The notes: a model not told the origin generated them from the sequence alone. Numbered from the stretch's first letter, positions 6,692-15,441 are shown. The stretch is 61,307 nt of DNA from Glaesserella parasuis (GCF_002015085.1 NZ_MUXW01000021.1:1-61307), one strand, 5' to 3'. A program made the numbers and translations.

Positions 6692-7783
6692 ATGTTTTAT
6701 AAAACTTATTCAAAAATAATTTTACTTAGCACCCTAACATTATTTACTGCTTGTTCTACAAAAATATCTGAGCAGCCTAATACAGAAATAACAAAATTAG
6801 GAGCTAAATTTCACCAACGTAAATTTATTCCATCTAATGTACCATTAGTGAATATATCGGATATTCAGATAAATAATAACATTGTTAATCAAAAGGATTT
6901 TTTACAACAACTTGCTCATATTCAAAACCATTCAACTAACCTAATGAAGCATCATGTAAAAACATATAATAAGCTCTTTACTTGGTTATCCCATGGAGGA
7001 AAAATTAAAGATTTAAAACATTACGGAGTCCAAATTCAACAAATGCGAGGGCAGGATGGGTACCAAAATGTACTAATGACGGGCTATTATATCCCTGTAA
7101 TCCCAGCAAGAATACGTCCAGAAGGTGAATTTCATCATCCTCTTTATGCAATTCCTAAAGGGAATAAGAAATACTCAAGGGCTCAAATTTACCGCGGTGC
7201 GCTGGCTGGCAAAGGTTTAGAATTGGCTTATACTAATTCAATGCTGGAAAACTTTTTGATGGAAGTACAAGGTAGTGGCTTTGTTGATATCGGTGGTGGT
7301 AGGCTACATCATTTAGCCTACGGAGATAAAAATGGCTATGCTTACACCAGTATCGGTCGTTTGTTAGTAGAAGATGGAGAAATAGCGAAAGAGAATATCT
7401 CTATTCAAGCAATTCGTAAATGGAGTAAAGAAAATCCTCACAGATTGCAGTCACTACTGGAAAGAAATAATTCTTTTGTGTACTTCCGCCGAGATCCAAC
7501 ACTAGAAGTAAAAGGATCAGCAAGAGTCCCATTAGTTCCTTTAGCATCAGTTGCATCAGATAAGCGCCTCATTCCAACAGGAAGTGTATTATTAATTGAG
7601 ATGCCTATACTTGATCACAATGGTAACTGGAATGGTCGCCATGAATTCCGCCTAATGGTAGCATTAGATGTTGGGGGCGCAGTGAAGGGACAACATTTCG
7701 ACCTTTATCAAGGAATTGGACATCAAGCAGGACAAAAAGCAGGTCATATGAAACATTATGGCAGAGCTTGGCTACTAAATTAG
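6692..7783 (+). CDS. mltA: membrane-bound lytic murein transglycosylase A
   Basis: MltA cleaves the MurNAc-GlcNAc bond of peptidoglycan to form 1,6-anhydro ends and is anchored in the outer membrane. The start at 6692 has AAGGGA upstream and gives a lipoprotein signal (LSTLTLFTAC, the Cys being lipidated); an in-frame ATG at 6668 has no such context. The MltA core includes LMTGYYIPVIPA, NFLMEVQGSGFVDIGGG and the C-terminal 3D-type domain MVALDVGGAVKGQHFDLYQG, whose Asp is the catalytic candidate. The gene is visibly richer in A+T codons than rnb or purR. It is monocistronic, about 110 bp after rnb. Confidence 0.92.
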   Translation: MFYKTYSKIILLSTLTLFTACSTKISEQPNTEITKLGAKFHQRKFIPSNVPLVNISDIQINNNIVNQKDFLQQLAHIQNHSTNLMKHHVKTYNKLFTWLSHGGKIKDLKHYGVQIQQMRGQDGYQNVLMTGYYIPVIPARIRPEGEFHHPLYAIPKGNKKYSRAQIYRGALAGKGLELAYTNSMLENFLMEVQGSGFVDIGGGRLHHLAYGDKNGYAYTSIGRLLVEDGEIAKENISIQAIRKWSKENPHRLQSLLERNNSFVYFRRDPTLEVKGSARVPLVPLASVASDKRLIPTGSVLLIEMPILDHNGNWNGRHEFRLMVALDVGGAVKGQHFDLYQGIGHQAGQKAGHMKHYGRAWLLN

Positions 7784-7933
7784 GAACATAAAATTTGATT
7801 TTTATCAAAAAAATAAAAAAATTATGTTTTTATGCAAATAAAATTTGAAAAACTCAAAAAATTGACGTAATCTTACAGCAACAAGAATAAGTGTTATGTT
7901 CAATAACCCAAATCATAAATTTGCTTTCCGAGT

Positions 7934-7958
7934 AGCCCCTGTTATAGGGGCTTTTTTT
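7934..7958 (+). terminator. intrinsic terminator, possibly of a small RNA
   Basis: AGCCCCT-GTTAT-AGGGGCT (7934-7952) followed by TTTTTT. It lies 150 bp after the mltA stop, far for a gene terminator, with a TTGACG box at 7862-7867 in between. It may end a short independent RNA of about 60 nt. Confidence 0.75.
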
Positions 7959-7965
7959 ATGTTTT

Positions 7966-8562
7966 TCAATTTACTTTATGAGACTTTTTCCATTTCCAAA
8001 ATACAATGGCTCCGCCAATCAATAACATAAGCCAAATTGCCATCTGTCCTTTTTGAATTTGTTGATGTAGCCAGTCTAGGTTTTTTGCACCAAAATCCCC
8101 TAAATAGATCCAAATGGGTACGGAAATAATTGCTGCAAAGAAATCCACTAACACAAAGCGAGTAAAGGTCACTCGGCGTGTGATACCAGAAACCAGATAC
8201 ACCACAGCACGAAGACCAGGTAAAAAACGTGCCACAAAAAGCAACTTCCAGCCCTGTTTTTCAAAGCGTTCTTGTACTGTTGCGAAGCGTTCTGGGGTTG
8301 CAATGCGGCGAATAAGAGGGAATTGCAAAATCTTCTCGCCGTAAATACGACCTAGCCAGTACATTGTGCTGTCGCCCACTAATACGCCCAGCATACTGAC
8401 AAACAACATCCAATGAACATTCGTGTATCCTAAACCAGAAATTACCCCACCAGACACTAATGTGACATCTTCAGGAATAGGCAAACCAAAGCCACAGGCG
8501 AGCAATACTAGAAATACCGCCCAATAACCATAGCTGCTGAAAAACTCAATTAATAGTTCCAT
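7966..8562 (-). CDS. DedA-family inner-membrane protein
   Basis: A 198-residue polytopic protein of the DedA/SNARE-associated family, whose members act in undecaprenyl-phosphate or phospholipid flipping and in membrane homeostasis. Diagnostic segments are the N-terminal FGLPIPEDVTLVSGGVISG (acidic E in the re-entrant loop), GDSTMYWLGRIYG and the family motif FVARFLPGLRAVVYLVSG with its arginines. Four to five hydrophobic segments are visible, and the C-terminus is short and basic (KWKKSHKVN). It starts 10 bp after the purR stop and is co-transcribed with it. Substrate cannot be told. Confidence 0.85.
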   Translation of the reverse strand: MELLIEFFSSYGYWAVFLVLLACGFGLPIPEDVTLVSGGVISGLGYTNVHWMLFVSMLGVLVGDSTMYWLGRIYGEKILQFPLIRRIATPERFATVQERFEKQGWKLLFVARFLPGLRAVVYLVSGITRRVTFTRFVLVDFFAAIISVPIWIYLGDFGAKNLDWLHQQIQKGQMAIWLMLLIGGAIVFWKWKKSHKVN

Positions 8563-8572
8563 TCTAACGTCC

Positions 8573-9595
8573 TTATTGATTTAGGTTGCGAACCGAACTA
8601 CGCACCACTAATTCTGGATAAAATTCCAATACTTTAGGAGTAACAGGCTCAGACGGTTGCTCATTATGCTGTTGAATACGCTCTAATAAGGTATCAATTG
8701 CCATTTGCCCTAAACGTGTTTTAGATTGATGAATAGTTGTCAAAGGCGGTGCATAGAAACGTGAACTATGGATATTATCATAGCCAATCACGGAAATATC
8801 CTGCGGAACAGAAAGCCCTTTTTCTGTAATGGCTGAAATCACACCTAACGCCATTGCATCACAACCACAGATCACAGCGGTGGGTAACTTATCCTGTTTG
8901 AGCAAATTATTCATACTTTCATAACCGCCCTCAGGCTGAAAGTCATTTTCAAAAATCCACTCTTTGCGGATCAACAGACCTGCTTCCGTCATTGCCTTAA
9001 CAAAACCATCATAACGGGCTTTTGCGGTTGTTTTATAAAGATAACCCGCAATAATCGCAATATCACAATGTCCATTATCAATTAAATGTTTGGTTGCCAT
9101 ATAACCACCATCAAGGCTGTGATCTATAATACGGTCACTCTTACCATCATTCGGACCCCAATCCATAACCACCATAGGTACATTCGTGCCATTAAATAAC
9201 GCCAAGGAATTTTCCGTATATTCGGAACACATTACCAAAATGCCATCAACCCGTTTTTTAATTAACATATCTAAATGGTTTTGTACTTTTTCAGCATCAT
9301 TTTGGGTATTACATAAAAATAGCGAATAGCCTTGACGATAGCAGTATTCTTCAACGGCAAGCACAATTTCCGCAAAGTACGGGGCTTCGCTTGTTGTGAT
9401 AATCATACCAATTGATTTTGTTGTATTCACTTTTAAGCTTCGAGCAACGGCACTAGGCGAGTAATTTAGGCTGGCAATCGCATCCCATACGGCTTTTGTA
9501 GTATCTTCTGCCACAAAGCGAGTTTTATTGATAACGTGAGAAACGGTAGTGGTTGAAACCCCAGCCAATTTAGCAACATCTTTGATAGTAGCCAT
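8573..9595 (-). CDS. purR: purine repressor, LacI family
   Basis: PurR binds hypoxanthine or guanine and represses purine synthesis genes. The first 60 residues are almost identical to E. coli PurR: MATIKDVAKLAGVSTTTVSHV as helix-turn-helix, then NKTRFVAEDT and the hinge helix NYSPSAVARSLKVN. The periplasmic-binding-like domain contains KRVDGILVMCSEY, MVVMDWGPNDG and VIGYDNIHSS. The length of 340 matches the family (341). It is first in an operon with the DedA gene. No PurR operator was recognised next to it. Confidence 0.95.
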   Translation of the reverse strand: MATIKDVAKLAGVSTTTVSHVINKTRFVAEDTTKAVWDAIASLNYSPSAVARSLKVNTTKSIGMIITTSEAPYFAEIVLAVEEYCYRQGYSLFLCNTQNDAEKVQNHLDMLIKKRVDGILVMCSEYTENSLALFNGTNVPMVVMDWGPNDGKSDRIIDHSLDGGYMATKHLIDNGHCDIAIIAGYLYKTTAKARYDGFVKAMTEAGLLIRKEWIFENDFQPEGGYESMNNLLKQDKLPTAVICGCDAMALGVISAITEKGLSVPQDISVIGYDNIHSSRFYAPPLTTIHQSKTRLGQMAIDTLLERIQQHNEQPSEPVTPKVLEFYPELVVRSSVRNLNQ

Positions 9596-9709
9596 GGATA
9601 TTCCTCCTAATAAAAATTGGGTTCTATTATAACGAAAATTTTCTAAAAATTACTGAATTTAATCTTTATATACGTACTAAAATACAGGAAATATAACAAA
9701 CCCGATGAG

Positions 9710-10654
9710 TTAAAAGAATAAATGTCTATTCGCCACTAACTGCTCACGGGTTAAGCTAAACACCCCTAACCCACCATTTTTAAATTCAAGCCAGTGGAAT
9801 GGCACGCTTGGGAATTGTTCAATTAAATGAACCATACTGTTACCCACTTCACAGACTAATACGCCGTTATCGGATAAGAAATCTGCCGCTTGAGCTAAAA
9901 TGCGTTTGGTAATATCCAAGCCGTCCGCCCCAGAACCTAATGCCATTTCGGGCTCGTGGTGAAATTCTTCTGGCATATCGTCTAAGTCTTCTTGATCGAC
10001 ATAAGGCGGATTAGTCACGATTAAATCATAGCGATCTTGTGGTAGATCGTTGAACAGATCTGATTGGAATGGGAATACACGATGAGCCATATTGTGTCGT
10101 TCAATGTTGATTTCAGCCACATTTAACGCATCTACAGAGAGATCAACCGCATCAATTTCAGCATTTGGGAATTTGTCGGCACAAGCAATCGCAATACAGC
10201 CACTTCCTGTACACATATCTAAAATGCGTTTTGGTTCAGCTCGTAAAATCCCCGTAAAACCTTGTTGAATTAATTCGCCGATAGGGGAACGTGGCACTAT
10301 CACTCGTTCATCAACGTAAAACTCTAAGCCAGAGAACCACGCCGAATTTGTTAAGTAAGCAACGGGTTTGCGTAAGCCTAAACGTTGCTCGACCATTTCA
10401 ATAATACGTTCTTTTTCTACACAGGTTAAGCGTGAAGCGTAGAGTGTTTCTGGCACGTCCATTGGCAATGCAAGAGCGGTTAAAACCAGTTGATTGGCTT
10501 CATCCCACGCATTGTCGTGTCCGTGTCCGTAATAGAGATCAGAGGCGTTAAAGTAGCTGTATGCCCAACGCATCATATCTAAAATAGTGGCAAGATCGTC
10601 AGCAACAGGCGATGAAGCGATTTCATCAAGAAGTTCAAGGTTATGTTCGTACAT
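9710..10654 (-). CDS. prmB: ribosomal protein L3 glutamine N5-methyltransferase
   Basis: PrmB methylates a glutamine of ribosomal protein L3 using S-adenosylmethionine. The 314-residue protein has the SAM site LDMCTGSGCIAIA (about 145-157) and the NPPY motif (215-218) that positions the glutamine amide. The N-terminal helical domain includes DLYYGHGHDNAWDEA, typical of PrmB rather than PrmC. The gene is divergent from smrB, as in E. coli, with 86 bp between the two starts. Confidence 0.95.
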   Translation of the reverse strand: MYEHNLELLDEIASSPVADDLATILDMMRWAYSYFNASDLYYGHGHDNAWDEANQLVLTALALPMDVPETLYASRLTCVEKERIIEMVEQRLGLRKPVAYLTNSAWFSGLEFYVDERVIVPRSPIGELIQQGFTGILRAEPKRILDMCTGSGCIAIACADKFPNAEIDAVDLSVDALNVAEINIERHNMAHRVFPFQSDLFNDLPQDRYDLIVTNPPYVDQEDLDDMPEEFHHEPEMALGSGADGLDITKRILAQAADFLSDNGVLVCEVGNSMVHLIEQFPSVPFHWLEFKNGGLGVFSLTREQLVANRHLFF

Positions 10655-10740
10655 ATTTAATACCTATTTTGAAAAATTGCCGTTTTATACCATATTTCCC
10701 TTTGTGTTAGAATGGGCTGATTAATTTAAAAGGAAATATT

Positions 10741-11271
10741 ATGTTAGAAAATGATGAGTTAGCTTTGTTTCGAGAAGCGATTAAGGGAACAAAGAAAATC
10801 AAACAAGATACCTTTGTTCCTAAAGTTGAACCGCGTAAAAAAATCAATGAGATCAGAGAATTAAAAGAAAAAGCGGATACATTGTTTTATTTTTCCGATG
10901 AATATGAGCCGTTATTAACCGAAGAAAATGATAAAGTGAAATACCGTCGAGAAGATGTCGATCCTTATATTTTAAAACAGCTTCGCCGTGGCGACTTTCA
11001 CCCTGAACTCTTTTTAGATTTACACGGTTTGACCAAAGAAAATGCCAAAAAAGAGCTGGCAAGTTTAATTTTAGCTTGTGAGCGAGAAGGGATTTATTGT
11101 GCCAGCATTATGACAGGCTATGGCACAAGGGCGTTGAAATATCAAATCCCTCGTTGGCTTGTTCAACATCCGAAAGTGATTGCATTACACCAAGCACCGA
11201 GAGAATGGGGTGGTAACTCCGCCATTCTAATTTTAATTGAGCAACCAGAAAAATTAGATAAAAAACGATAA
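10741..11271 (+). CDS. smrB: ribosome rescue endonuclease SmrB
   Basis: SmrB cleaves mRNA between collided ribosomes. The 176-residue protein has a charged N-terminal extension and a C-terminal Smr domain. DLHGLT is at 93-98, with the His expected to be catalytic; MTGYGTRALKYQIPRWL follows, and HQAPREWGGNSAILILIE closes the domain. Where E. coli has HGHGK this protein has TGYGT, a notable change in the second conserved loop, but DLHG is kept. Divergent position next to prmB supports the call. Confidence 0.9.
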   Translation: MLENDELALFREAIKGTKKIKQDTFVPKVEPRKKINEIRELKEKADTLFYFSDEYEPLLTEENDKVKYRREDVDPYILKQLRRGDFHPELFLDLHGLTKENAKKELASLILACEREGIYCASIMTGYGTRALKYQIPRWLVQHPKVIALHQAPREWGGNSAILILIEQPEKLDKKR

Positions 11272-11343
11272 GAAGCTGTCTTTTTACCCTAAGAATATTC
11301 CAATAAAGGCATAGAGACAAAATTAAAGGAACCTGATATGGAT

Positions 11344-11388
11344 CTGCACCTCAAAGAGGTTTGGCTTTACCAATTAACTAAGGTGCAG
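11344..11388. repeat. imperfect inverted repeat between smrB and tyrP
   Basis: CTGCACCT (11344-11351) pairs with AGGTGCAG (11381-11388), and a nested ACCT-CAAAG-AGGT hairpin lies at 11348-11360. There is no T-run on either side, so it is not a clear terminator, though it lies between two convergent genes. Confidence 0.35.
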
Positions 11389-11412
11389 AATAGAAACCTA
11401 AGCAATATACCT

Positions 11413-12630
11413 CTAACCAGCAACAGTAGGTAAAATACCGTTTTGCATTAGAAATGGGATAACAATAATCACAATACCCATAATGAAAGCCAAAATTAAA
11501 CCGATAGAACCACCTGCTACACGGTAGGGTAAGTTAGGGTGTGCTTGGCGAGCTTTCCACGCTAAACCGATAGGTAAAATTAATCCGTAGAAAGCAAAGA
11601 GTAAACCTGCATAACCTAAGGCTGCAATAAAGCCGTTTGGATAGAATAAGGCAAATGCAAGCGGAGGGATAAAGGTTAAAGGTGTCAAAATCGCTCGATT
11701 TGCTGGCAAGTTTACACGTTTTAGTAAATCGCCAACCCCTTCAAAAATACCCATTGCTACCCCTAAGAAAGAGGTGATTAAAGCTAATGCTGAGAAAATA
11801 CGTACTACCTCGCCTAAAATGGTACTGCCTGTGATTTGGCTTGTTGCTTTAACTAAACCATTTAAAGTTGGATCTTGGTTTAATAAGGTGACAAATTCGC
11901 CTTGGCTTAATACGCCGTGTGTTGCTAACTGCCATAGTAAATAAGCACCGAGAGGGATCACTGTACCGATAATCACCGCAATTCTAATTTTACGAATATC
12001 CGCATCAAGGTAGCTATTAATACTACCCATAATAACGTGGAAGCCGTAAGAGGTGAAGAAAATCGGGATCACTGAAATAACTAATAAGTTATCTAGTGGC
12101 ACTGCGGTTAAGTTCTCCAATTTTGCTTTTGGAAACATCATTAACAGTACAAATACAAATGCAACGATTTTACCGATAAAAAGAACACGAGTTAAACCGT
12201 CTACCCCTTTAATACCTACGACAACAAATACCCCTAAAATAAAGGTGAAAAGCAAAATGCCAACTTTTAAGGTGGTATCACCTTCTCCCATTTCAGGTAA
12301 TAGTCCTGAAACAAGAGAGCCACCGCCTGTAATGTAGGCAGCTAAAAGTGCATAAAGCAGTACAAGTAAGCACACTGTCGCTAATACGCGACCAGGCATT
12401 CCAAAATACTGTTCAGCAAGGGTTGCTACCCCAACATCTTGCTGTGCGGCGGTCTGATAGACTTCCATAAACAGTAATCCAGTATAAGTGAGAAGCAACC
12501 ATAATCCCACCAACAATACCAACGTCATTCCAAAGCCCATTCCTGCGGAAGTTAATGGCATTGCTAACATTCCTGCACCAATGGTTGTGCCTGCAATCAT
12601 TAAGGCACTGCCTAAAATTTTATTTTTCAT
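11413..12630 (-). CDS. tyrP: tyrosine-specific permease, copy 1
   Basis: A 405-residue member of the aromatic amino acid permease family (TyrP/Mtr/TnaB), with about 11 membrane segments. The start MKNKILGSALMIAGTTIGAG contains the unwound first helix that binds substrate. LLVISVIPIFFTSYGFHVIMG and IRIFSALALITSFLGVAMG are family signatures, and the C-terminus is hydrophobic. The ATG at 12630 has CAGGAG upstream; an earlier in-frame codon (12660) does not. It is followed upstream by a second copy with about 60-70% similar sequence. A TyrR-box-like site lies at 12701-12718. Tyrosine rather than tryptophan specificity is inferred from resemblance. Confidence 0.88.
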   Translation of the reverse strand: MKNKILGSALMIAGTTIGAGMLAMPLTSAGMGFGMTLVLLVGLWLLLTYTGLLFMEVYQTAAQQDVGVATLAEQYFGMPGRVLATVCLLVLLYALLAAYITGGGSLVSGLLPEMGEGDTTLKVGILLFTFILGVFVVVGIKGVDGLTRVLFIGKIVAFVFVLLMMFPKAKLENLTAVPLDNLLVISVIPIFFTSYGFHVIMGSINSYLDADIRKIRIAVIIGTVIPLGAYLLWQLATHGVLSQGEFVTLLNQDPTLNGLVKATSQITGSTILGEVVRIFSALALITSFLGVAMGIFEGVGDLLKRVNLPANRAILTPLTFIPPLAFALFYPNGFIAALGYAGLLFAFYGLILPIGLAWKARQAHPNLPYRVAGGSIGLILAFIMGIVIIVIPFLMQNGILPTVAG

Positions 12631-12700
12631 AAAAACTCCTGAAATAAAAATCCTAGGCATTCTAGCAAAACAAAATTAAAACGTAACGAAAAATTCTCAA

Positions 12701-12718
12701 TGTAAAAAAATTATTACA
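12701..12718. promoter_or_regulatory. TyrR box upstream of tyrP copy 1
   Basis: TGTAAA-AAAATT-ATTACA matches the TyrR consensus TGTAAA-N6-TTTACA at 11 of 12 fixed positions. It lies 71 bp upstream of the start codon of copy 1. Confidence 0.6.
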
Positions 12719-12777
12719 CTCGGTGTATTTTTTTATAATACAAAATGACTTAATTTTTGTACTTGCTATTCAACAAA

Positions 12778-13992
12778 TTATCCAACCACTTTTGGTAGCC
12801 ATCCACTTTCAATCAAGAATGGTACCATCACGATAAATACCCCAATAAGTAAAGCGAGTAATAGGGAAATAGAACCACCTTTTACTTGATATGGTAAATT
12901 TAGATTTTGACGACGTAATTTCCAAACCATTGCAATTGGTAACACAATCGCATAGAAAGCAAACATTTGCCCAGCATAGCCTAGAGCTGCAATAAAGCCT
13001 TGTGGATAGAAGAAGGCAAATAACATTGGCGGAATAAAGGTTAATGCACCTAAACTCACTCTTCCTGCATTTATATTTACACGTTTTAAAAGATCTTCCA
13101 ATGCTTCAAATAGACCAAGTGCCACACCTAAGAATGAAGTGATCAAGGCTAATGCCGAGAAAATTCGCACCATTGCACCAATAATTGAACTACCTGTAAT
13201 TTGTCTAGCCGCTTCAGCCAAACCGTTTAATGTCGGATCTTTTTCCAAAATTTGTAAAAATTCTGTTTGAGTTAATACGCCGTGCGTTGCCAATTGCCAT
13301 AAAATGTAGGCAACTAACGGAATGGATGTACCCACAACAATAGAAATACGCAACGCTTTCACATTGCCTTCTAAATATTTGTTCAAACTTGGAATTGAAC
13401 CGTGGAAACCAAATGCTGTAAAGAAAATTGGACTTGCTGAAATTAATAACGCATTATCAATAGGCATTGCCATTAAGTTATCTATAGATACGTTTGGCAA
13501 GAGTAAAAATAACACCAAGATAAAAGCAAGAATCTTAGTGGTAAACAATAGACGATTTACTGCATCAACACTGGTCGTACCTAAAATAATAAATACACCA
13601 AATACGAGTGTAAAAATCACACCTGAAATACGCGTAGTGGTTTCAGCATCAATAATAGTTGGTAAAAATACAGCAAGAAGTGAACTACCGCCTGATACAT
13701 AAGCGGATAAAATAGCGTAAAGAAATACAATTAAAACCGTTGTTGAAACTACACGCCCGAAAGTGCCATAATATTTTTCTGCCAAAGTACCAAGCCCTGC
13801 ATCACTGTCCACAGTTTGATACACTTCAACGAATAATAAGGCACTAAAGCAAAGTAATAACCAAAGTGCAACCAAAAGTAAAAACGTAAAACCAAAGCCG
13901 ATACCTGCCGATGTTAAAGGCATAGCAAGCATTCCAGCCCCGATTGTCGTACCTGCAACAATTAAGGTACTTCCTAATGTTTTGTTTTTCAT
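12778..13992 (-). CDS. tyrP: tyrosine-specific permease, copy 2
   Basis: A 404-residue paralogue of the adjacent permease, colinear over its full length (MKNKTLGSTLIVAGTTIGAG, LLISASPIFFTAFGFHGSIP, VRIFSALALITSFLGVALG). The ATG at 13992 has AGGTAA upstream; the reading frame also extends to a TTG at 14007. The two copies differ most in the extracytoplasmic loop around residues 105-130, so they may differ in affinity or specificity. A TyrR-box-like site lies at 14088-14105. Each copy has its own upstream region of over 100 bp, so they look like separate transcription units. Confidence 0.88.
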   Translation of the reverse strand: MKNKTLGSTLIVAGTTIGAGMLAMPLTSAGIGFGFTFLLLVALWLLLCFSALLFVEVYQTVDSDAGLGTLAEKYYGTFGRVVSTTVLIVFLYAILSAYVSGGSSLLAVFLPTIIDAETTTRISGVIFTLVFGVFIILGTTSVDAVNRLLFTTKILAFILVLFLLLPNVSIDNLMAMPIDNALLISASPIFFTAFGFHGSIPSLNKYLEGNVKALRISIVVGTSIPLVAYILWQLATHGVLTQTEFLQILEKDPTLNGLAEAARQITGSSIIGAMVRIFSALALITSFLGVALGLFEALEDLLKRVNINAGRVSLGALTFIPPMLFAFFYPQGFIAALGYAGQMFAFYAIVLPIAMVWKLRRQNLNLPYQVKGGSISLLLALLIGVFIVMVPFLIESGWLPKVVG

Positions 13993-14007
13993 ACAATTAC
14001 CTGTCAA

Positions 14008-14273
14008 TAAAAATGAACATGTATATTTTAATTAAAATACAGAATTTAGCTAGAAAAATCACACGGAATAGAAAAATATTTCTAAATAGTAAACTTTCTT
14101 TTACAAAAAACATGCTATCTCAAAATAGTACTACTGACTCTTCATCAAAAGAGAAAAAGTAATATCTCAAATTATAGGTACTTTTTATTAGAAAAAATCA
14201 ATTTACTAAATTATCGCTTTAGCATTATTTATACTCTTAGTAGAGAGATAGCATAATGTGTGTAAAATATCTT
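14008..14273. other. upstream region of tyrP copy 2; no gene
   Basis: This A+T-rich stretch holds the TyrR box at 14088-14105 and presumably the tyrP promoter. A plus-strand open frame (13944-14162) exists but is low in complexity, overlaps the tyrP start and has no ribosome-binding site, so I do not call it. The IS1016-like end begins at 14274. Confidence 0.5.
14088..14105. promoter_or_regulatory. TyrR box upstream of tyrP copy 2
   Basis: AGTAAA-CTTTCT-TTTACA matches TGTAAA-N6-TTTACA at 11 of 12 fixed positions. It lies 96 bp upstream of the start codon of copy 2. Confidence 0.6.
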
Positions 14274-14738
14274 GGGGCTGTCCTAGATAACGACTAAAAG
14301 CTCTATTTTAGGTTAAAATAACCAAATGAGAAAAAGTCGCCTAAGTCAGCATAAACAAAATAAACTCATTGAGCTGTTTGTGGCAGGTGTCACTGCTCGA
14401 ACAACAACTGAGTTGGTAAATGTAAATAAAACGACAGCAGCCTATTACTTCTATCGTCTGCGATTGCTTATCTATCAAAACAGCCCACATATGGAGATGT
14501 TTGAAGGTGAAATTGAAGCCGATGAAAGCTATTTTGGCGGCACTCGCAAAGGTAAACGAGGTCGTGGAGCTGTGAGTAAAACCGCTGTATTCGGGCTTTT
14601 AAAGCGTGATGGTAAGGTGTATACCGTCATTCAGAACTGGAAACTGGCAATGAATCGATTTATGATTGATTTTGGTGATCGCCTAGACGATCAACGTTAA
14701 GTTGAAATGGGTGTTTACACAGAATTTGGGATAGGGTC
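14274..14738 (+). mobile_element. composite scar: IS1016-like 5' half joined to IS256-family 3' end
   Basis: The left end GGGGCTGTCCTAGATAA (14274) is the terminal repeat type of IS1016 (IS1595 family). The right end (14710-14738) is an IS256-type terminal repeat, partner to that at 206-234. Protein evidence switches family near 14625-14632. Neither element has both ends, so the scar cannot move by itself. It has cut the integrase gene on its right. Confidence 0.75.
14326..14700 (+). pseudogene. in-frame chimera of IS1016-like and IS256-family transposases
   Basis: The 124-residue frame begins as an IS1595-family transposase of IS1016 type: a short helix-turn-helix region (TELVNVNKTTAAYYFYRL), then FEGEIEADESYFGGTRKGKRGRG with the first catalytic Asp-Glu region. 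It proceeds to AVFGLLKRDGKVYTVI. It then passes without a stop into QNWKLAMNRFMIDFGDRLDD, the C-terminal end typical of IS256-family transposases. The remaining DDE residues of both enzymes are missing, so the product must be inactive as a transposase. A deletion between two neighbouring IS copies is the likely origin. Confidence 0.8.
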
Positions 14739-15199
14739 ACTGCTGGGAGTTTGATTTTTTCTAAGGTTTTTAAAGGATTGGTTGTTAAAAAATCCCATTC
14801 CATCGCTTTTGCGATGACGGCTGATAGGGTGGCTCTTTCCCTTGCGACTGAAGCTGGTTGTACTTCGGTGAGCCGTTGATTTTGCCACGCTCTGAAATGC
14901 TCTTTGGCAAGTTCGTTCAATTTGACTTCGCCAAGCGGTGTGCAGGCAATGCGTAAAATGCGGAAGCGTTCTTCACGTTTGCCCCGTTTGTGGCAGGTCA
15001 CTTCTTGTAAATATTTCATCAGTAAGGCGGAAAATGTGACATCTGGGGTGTTGGTGTAACGCCCTGCTTCAATTTCTGCTTCGATAAAATTCGCCCAATT
15101 GACCGCTTCTGTGCGTGTTGTGAATGTTGCGGTTTTGGTTATACCTTGTCTGCGCACTTGCGCTCGCCATTTTTTGCTGTTTTTAATGATGGTTGCCAT
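14739..15199 (-). pseudogene. tyrosine-recombinase (phage/island integrase), truncated
   Basis: The reading frame starts MATIIKNSKKWRAQVRRQGI, an arm-site-binding N-terminus of phage-type integrases. It continues through the core-binding domain (EHFRAWQNQRLTEVQPASVARERATLSAVIAKAMEWDFL). After about residue 153 (KIKLPAV) the frame runs into the IS256-type end at 14738. The whole catalytic domain with Arg, His and Tyr is gone. The gene lies 250 bp from the 3' end of tRNA-Val, the classic place of an integrase next to its attachment site. This marks a former prophage or island. Confidence 0.85.
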
Positions 15200-15240
15200 T
15201 GTTCTATCCCTTGTGTATCAAGCACTCATCGCTATTTGCA

Positions 15241-15272
15241 ATGTGTGCAGTTGATGTGTGCAAATGTGTGCA
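15241..15272. repeat. three direct copies of ATGTGTGCA upstream of the integrase remnant
   Basis: Copies of the 9-mer start at 15241, 15254 and 15264 (spacings 13 and 10), 40-70 bp upstream of the integrase start. Their position between integrase and tRNA attachment site suggests arm-type or excisionase binding sites (inference). Confidence 0.45.
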
Positions 15273-15412
15273 ATTAATTTTAGAACAGATCGAAATCGAT
15301 CAGGAAATGACTGTTTTTTATAAAAAACAGGGGGTAGAAAACGTGGTTTTTAGTGGGTAATTCGCTGTCAAATACTAGGTAAGTATTTGTTTTTATGGGG
15401 AATTTATAAAAT

Positions 15413-15441
15413 AAAAGCAGAAACGGGGAATTTCTGCTTTT
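15413..15441 (-). terminator. intrinsic terminator of tRNA-Val
   Basis: AAAAGCAGAAA (15413-15423), 7-base loop, TTTCTGCTTTT (15431-15441). Read on the minus strand the stem ends in TTTTATTTTAT, directly after the tRNA 3' end. Confidence 0.7.

Noticed and set aside
9600..9700. PurR autoregulatory operator upstream of purR
   Set aside because: No match to ACGCAAACGTTTGCGT was seen in the upstream region.
13944..14162. 72-residue plus-strand frame upstream of tyrP copy 2
   Set aside because: Low-complexity A+T-rich peptide, overlaps the tyrP start, no ribosome-binding site and no family resemblance.
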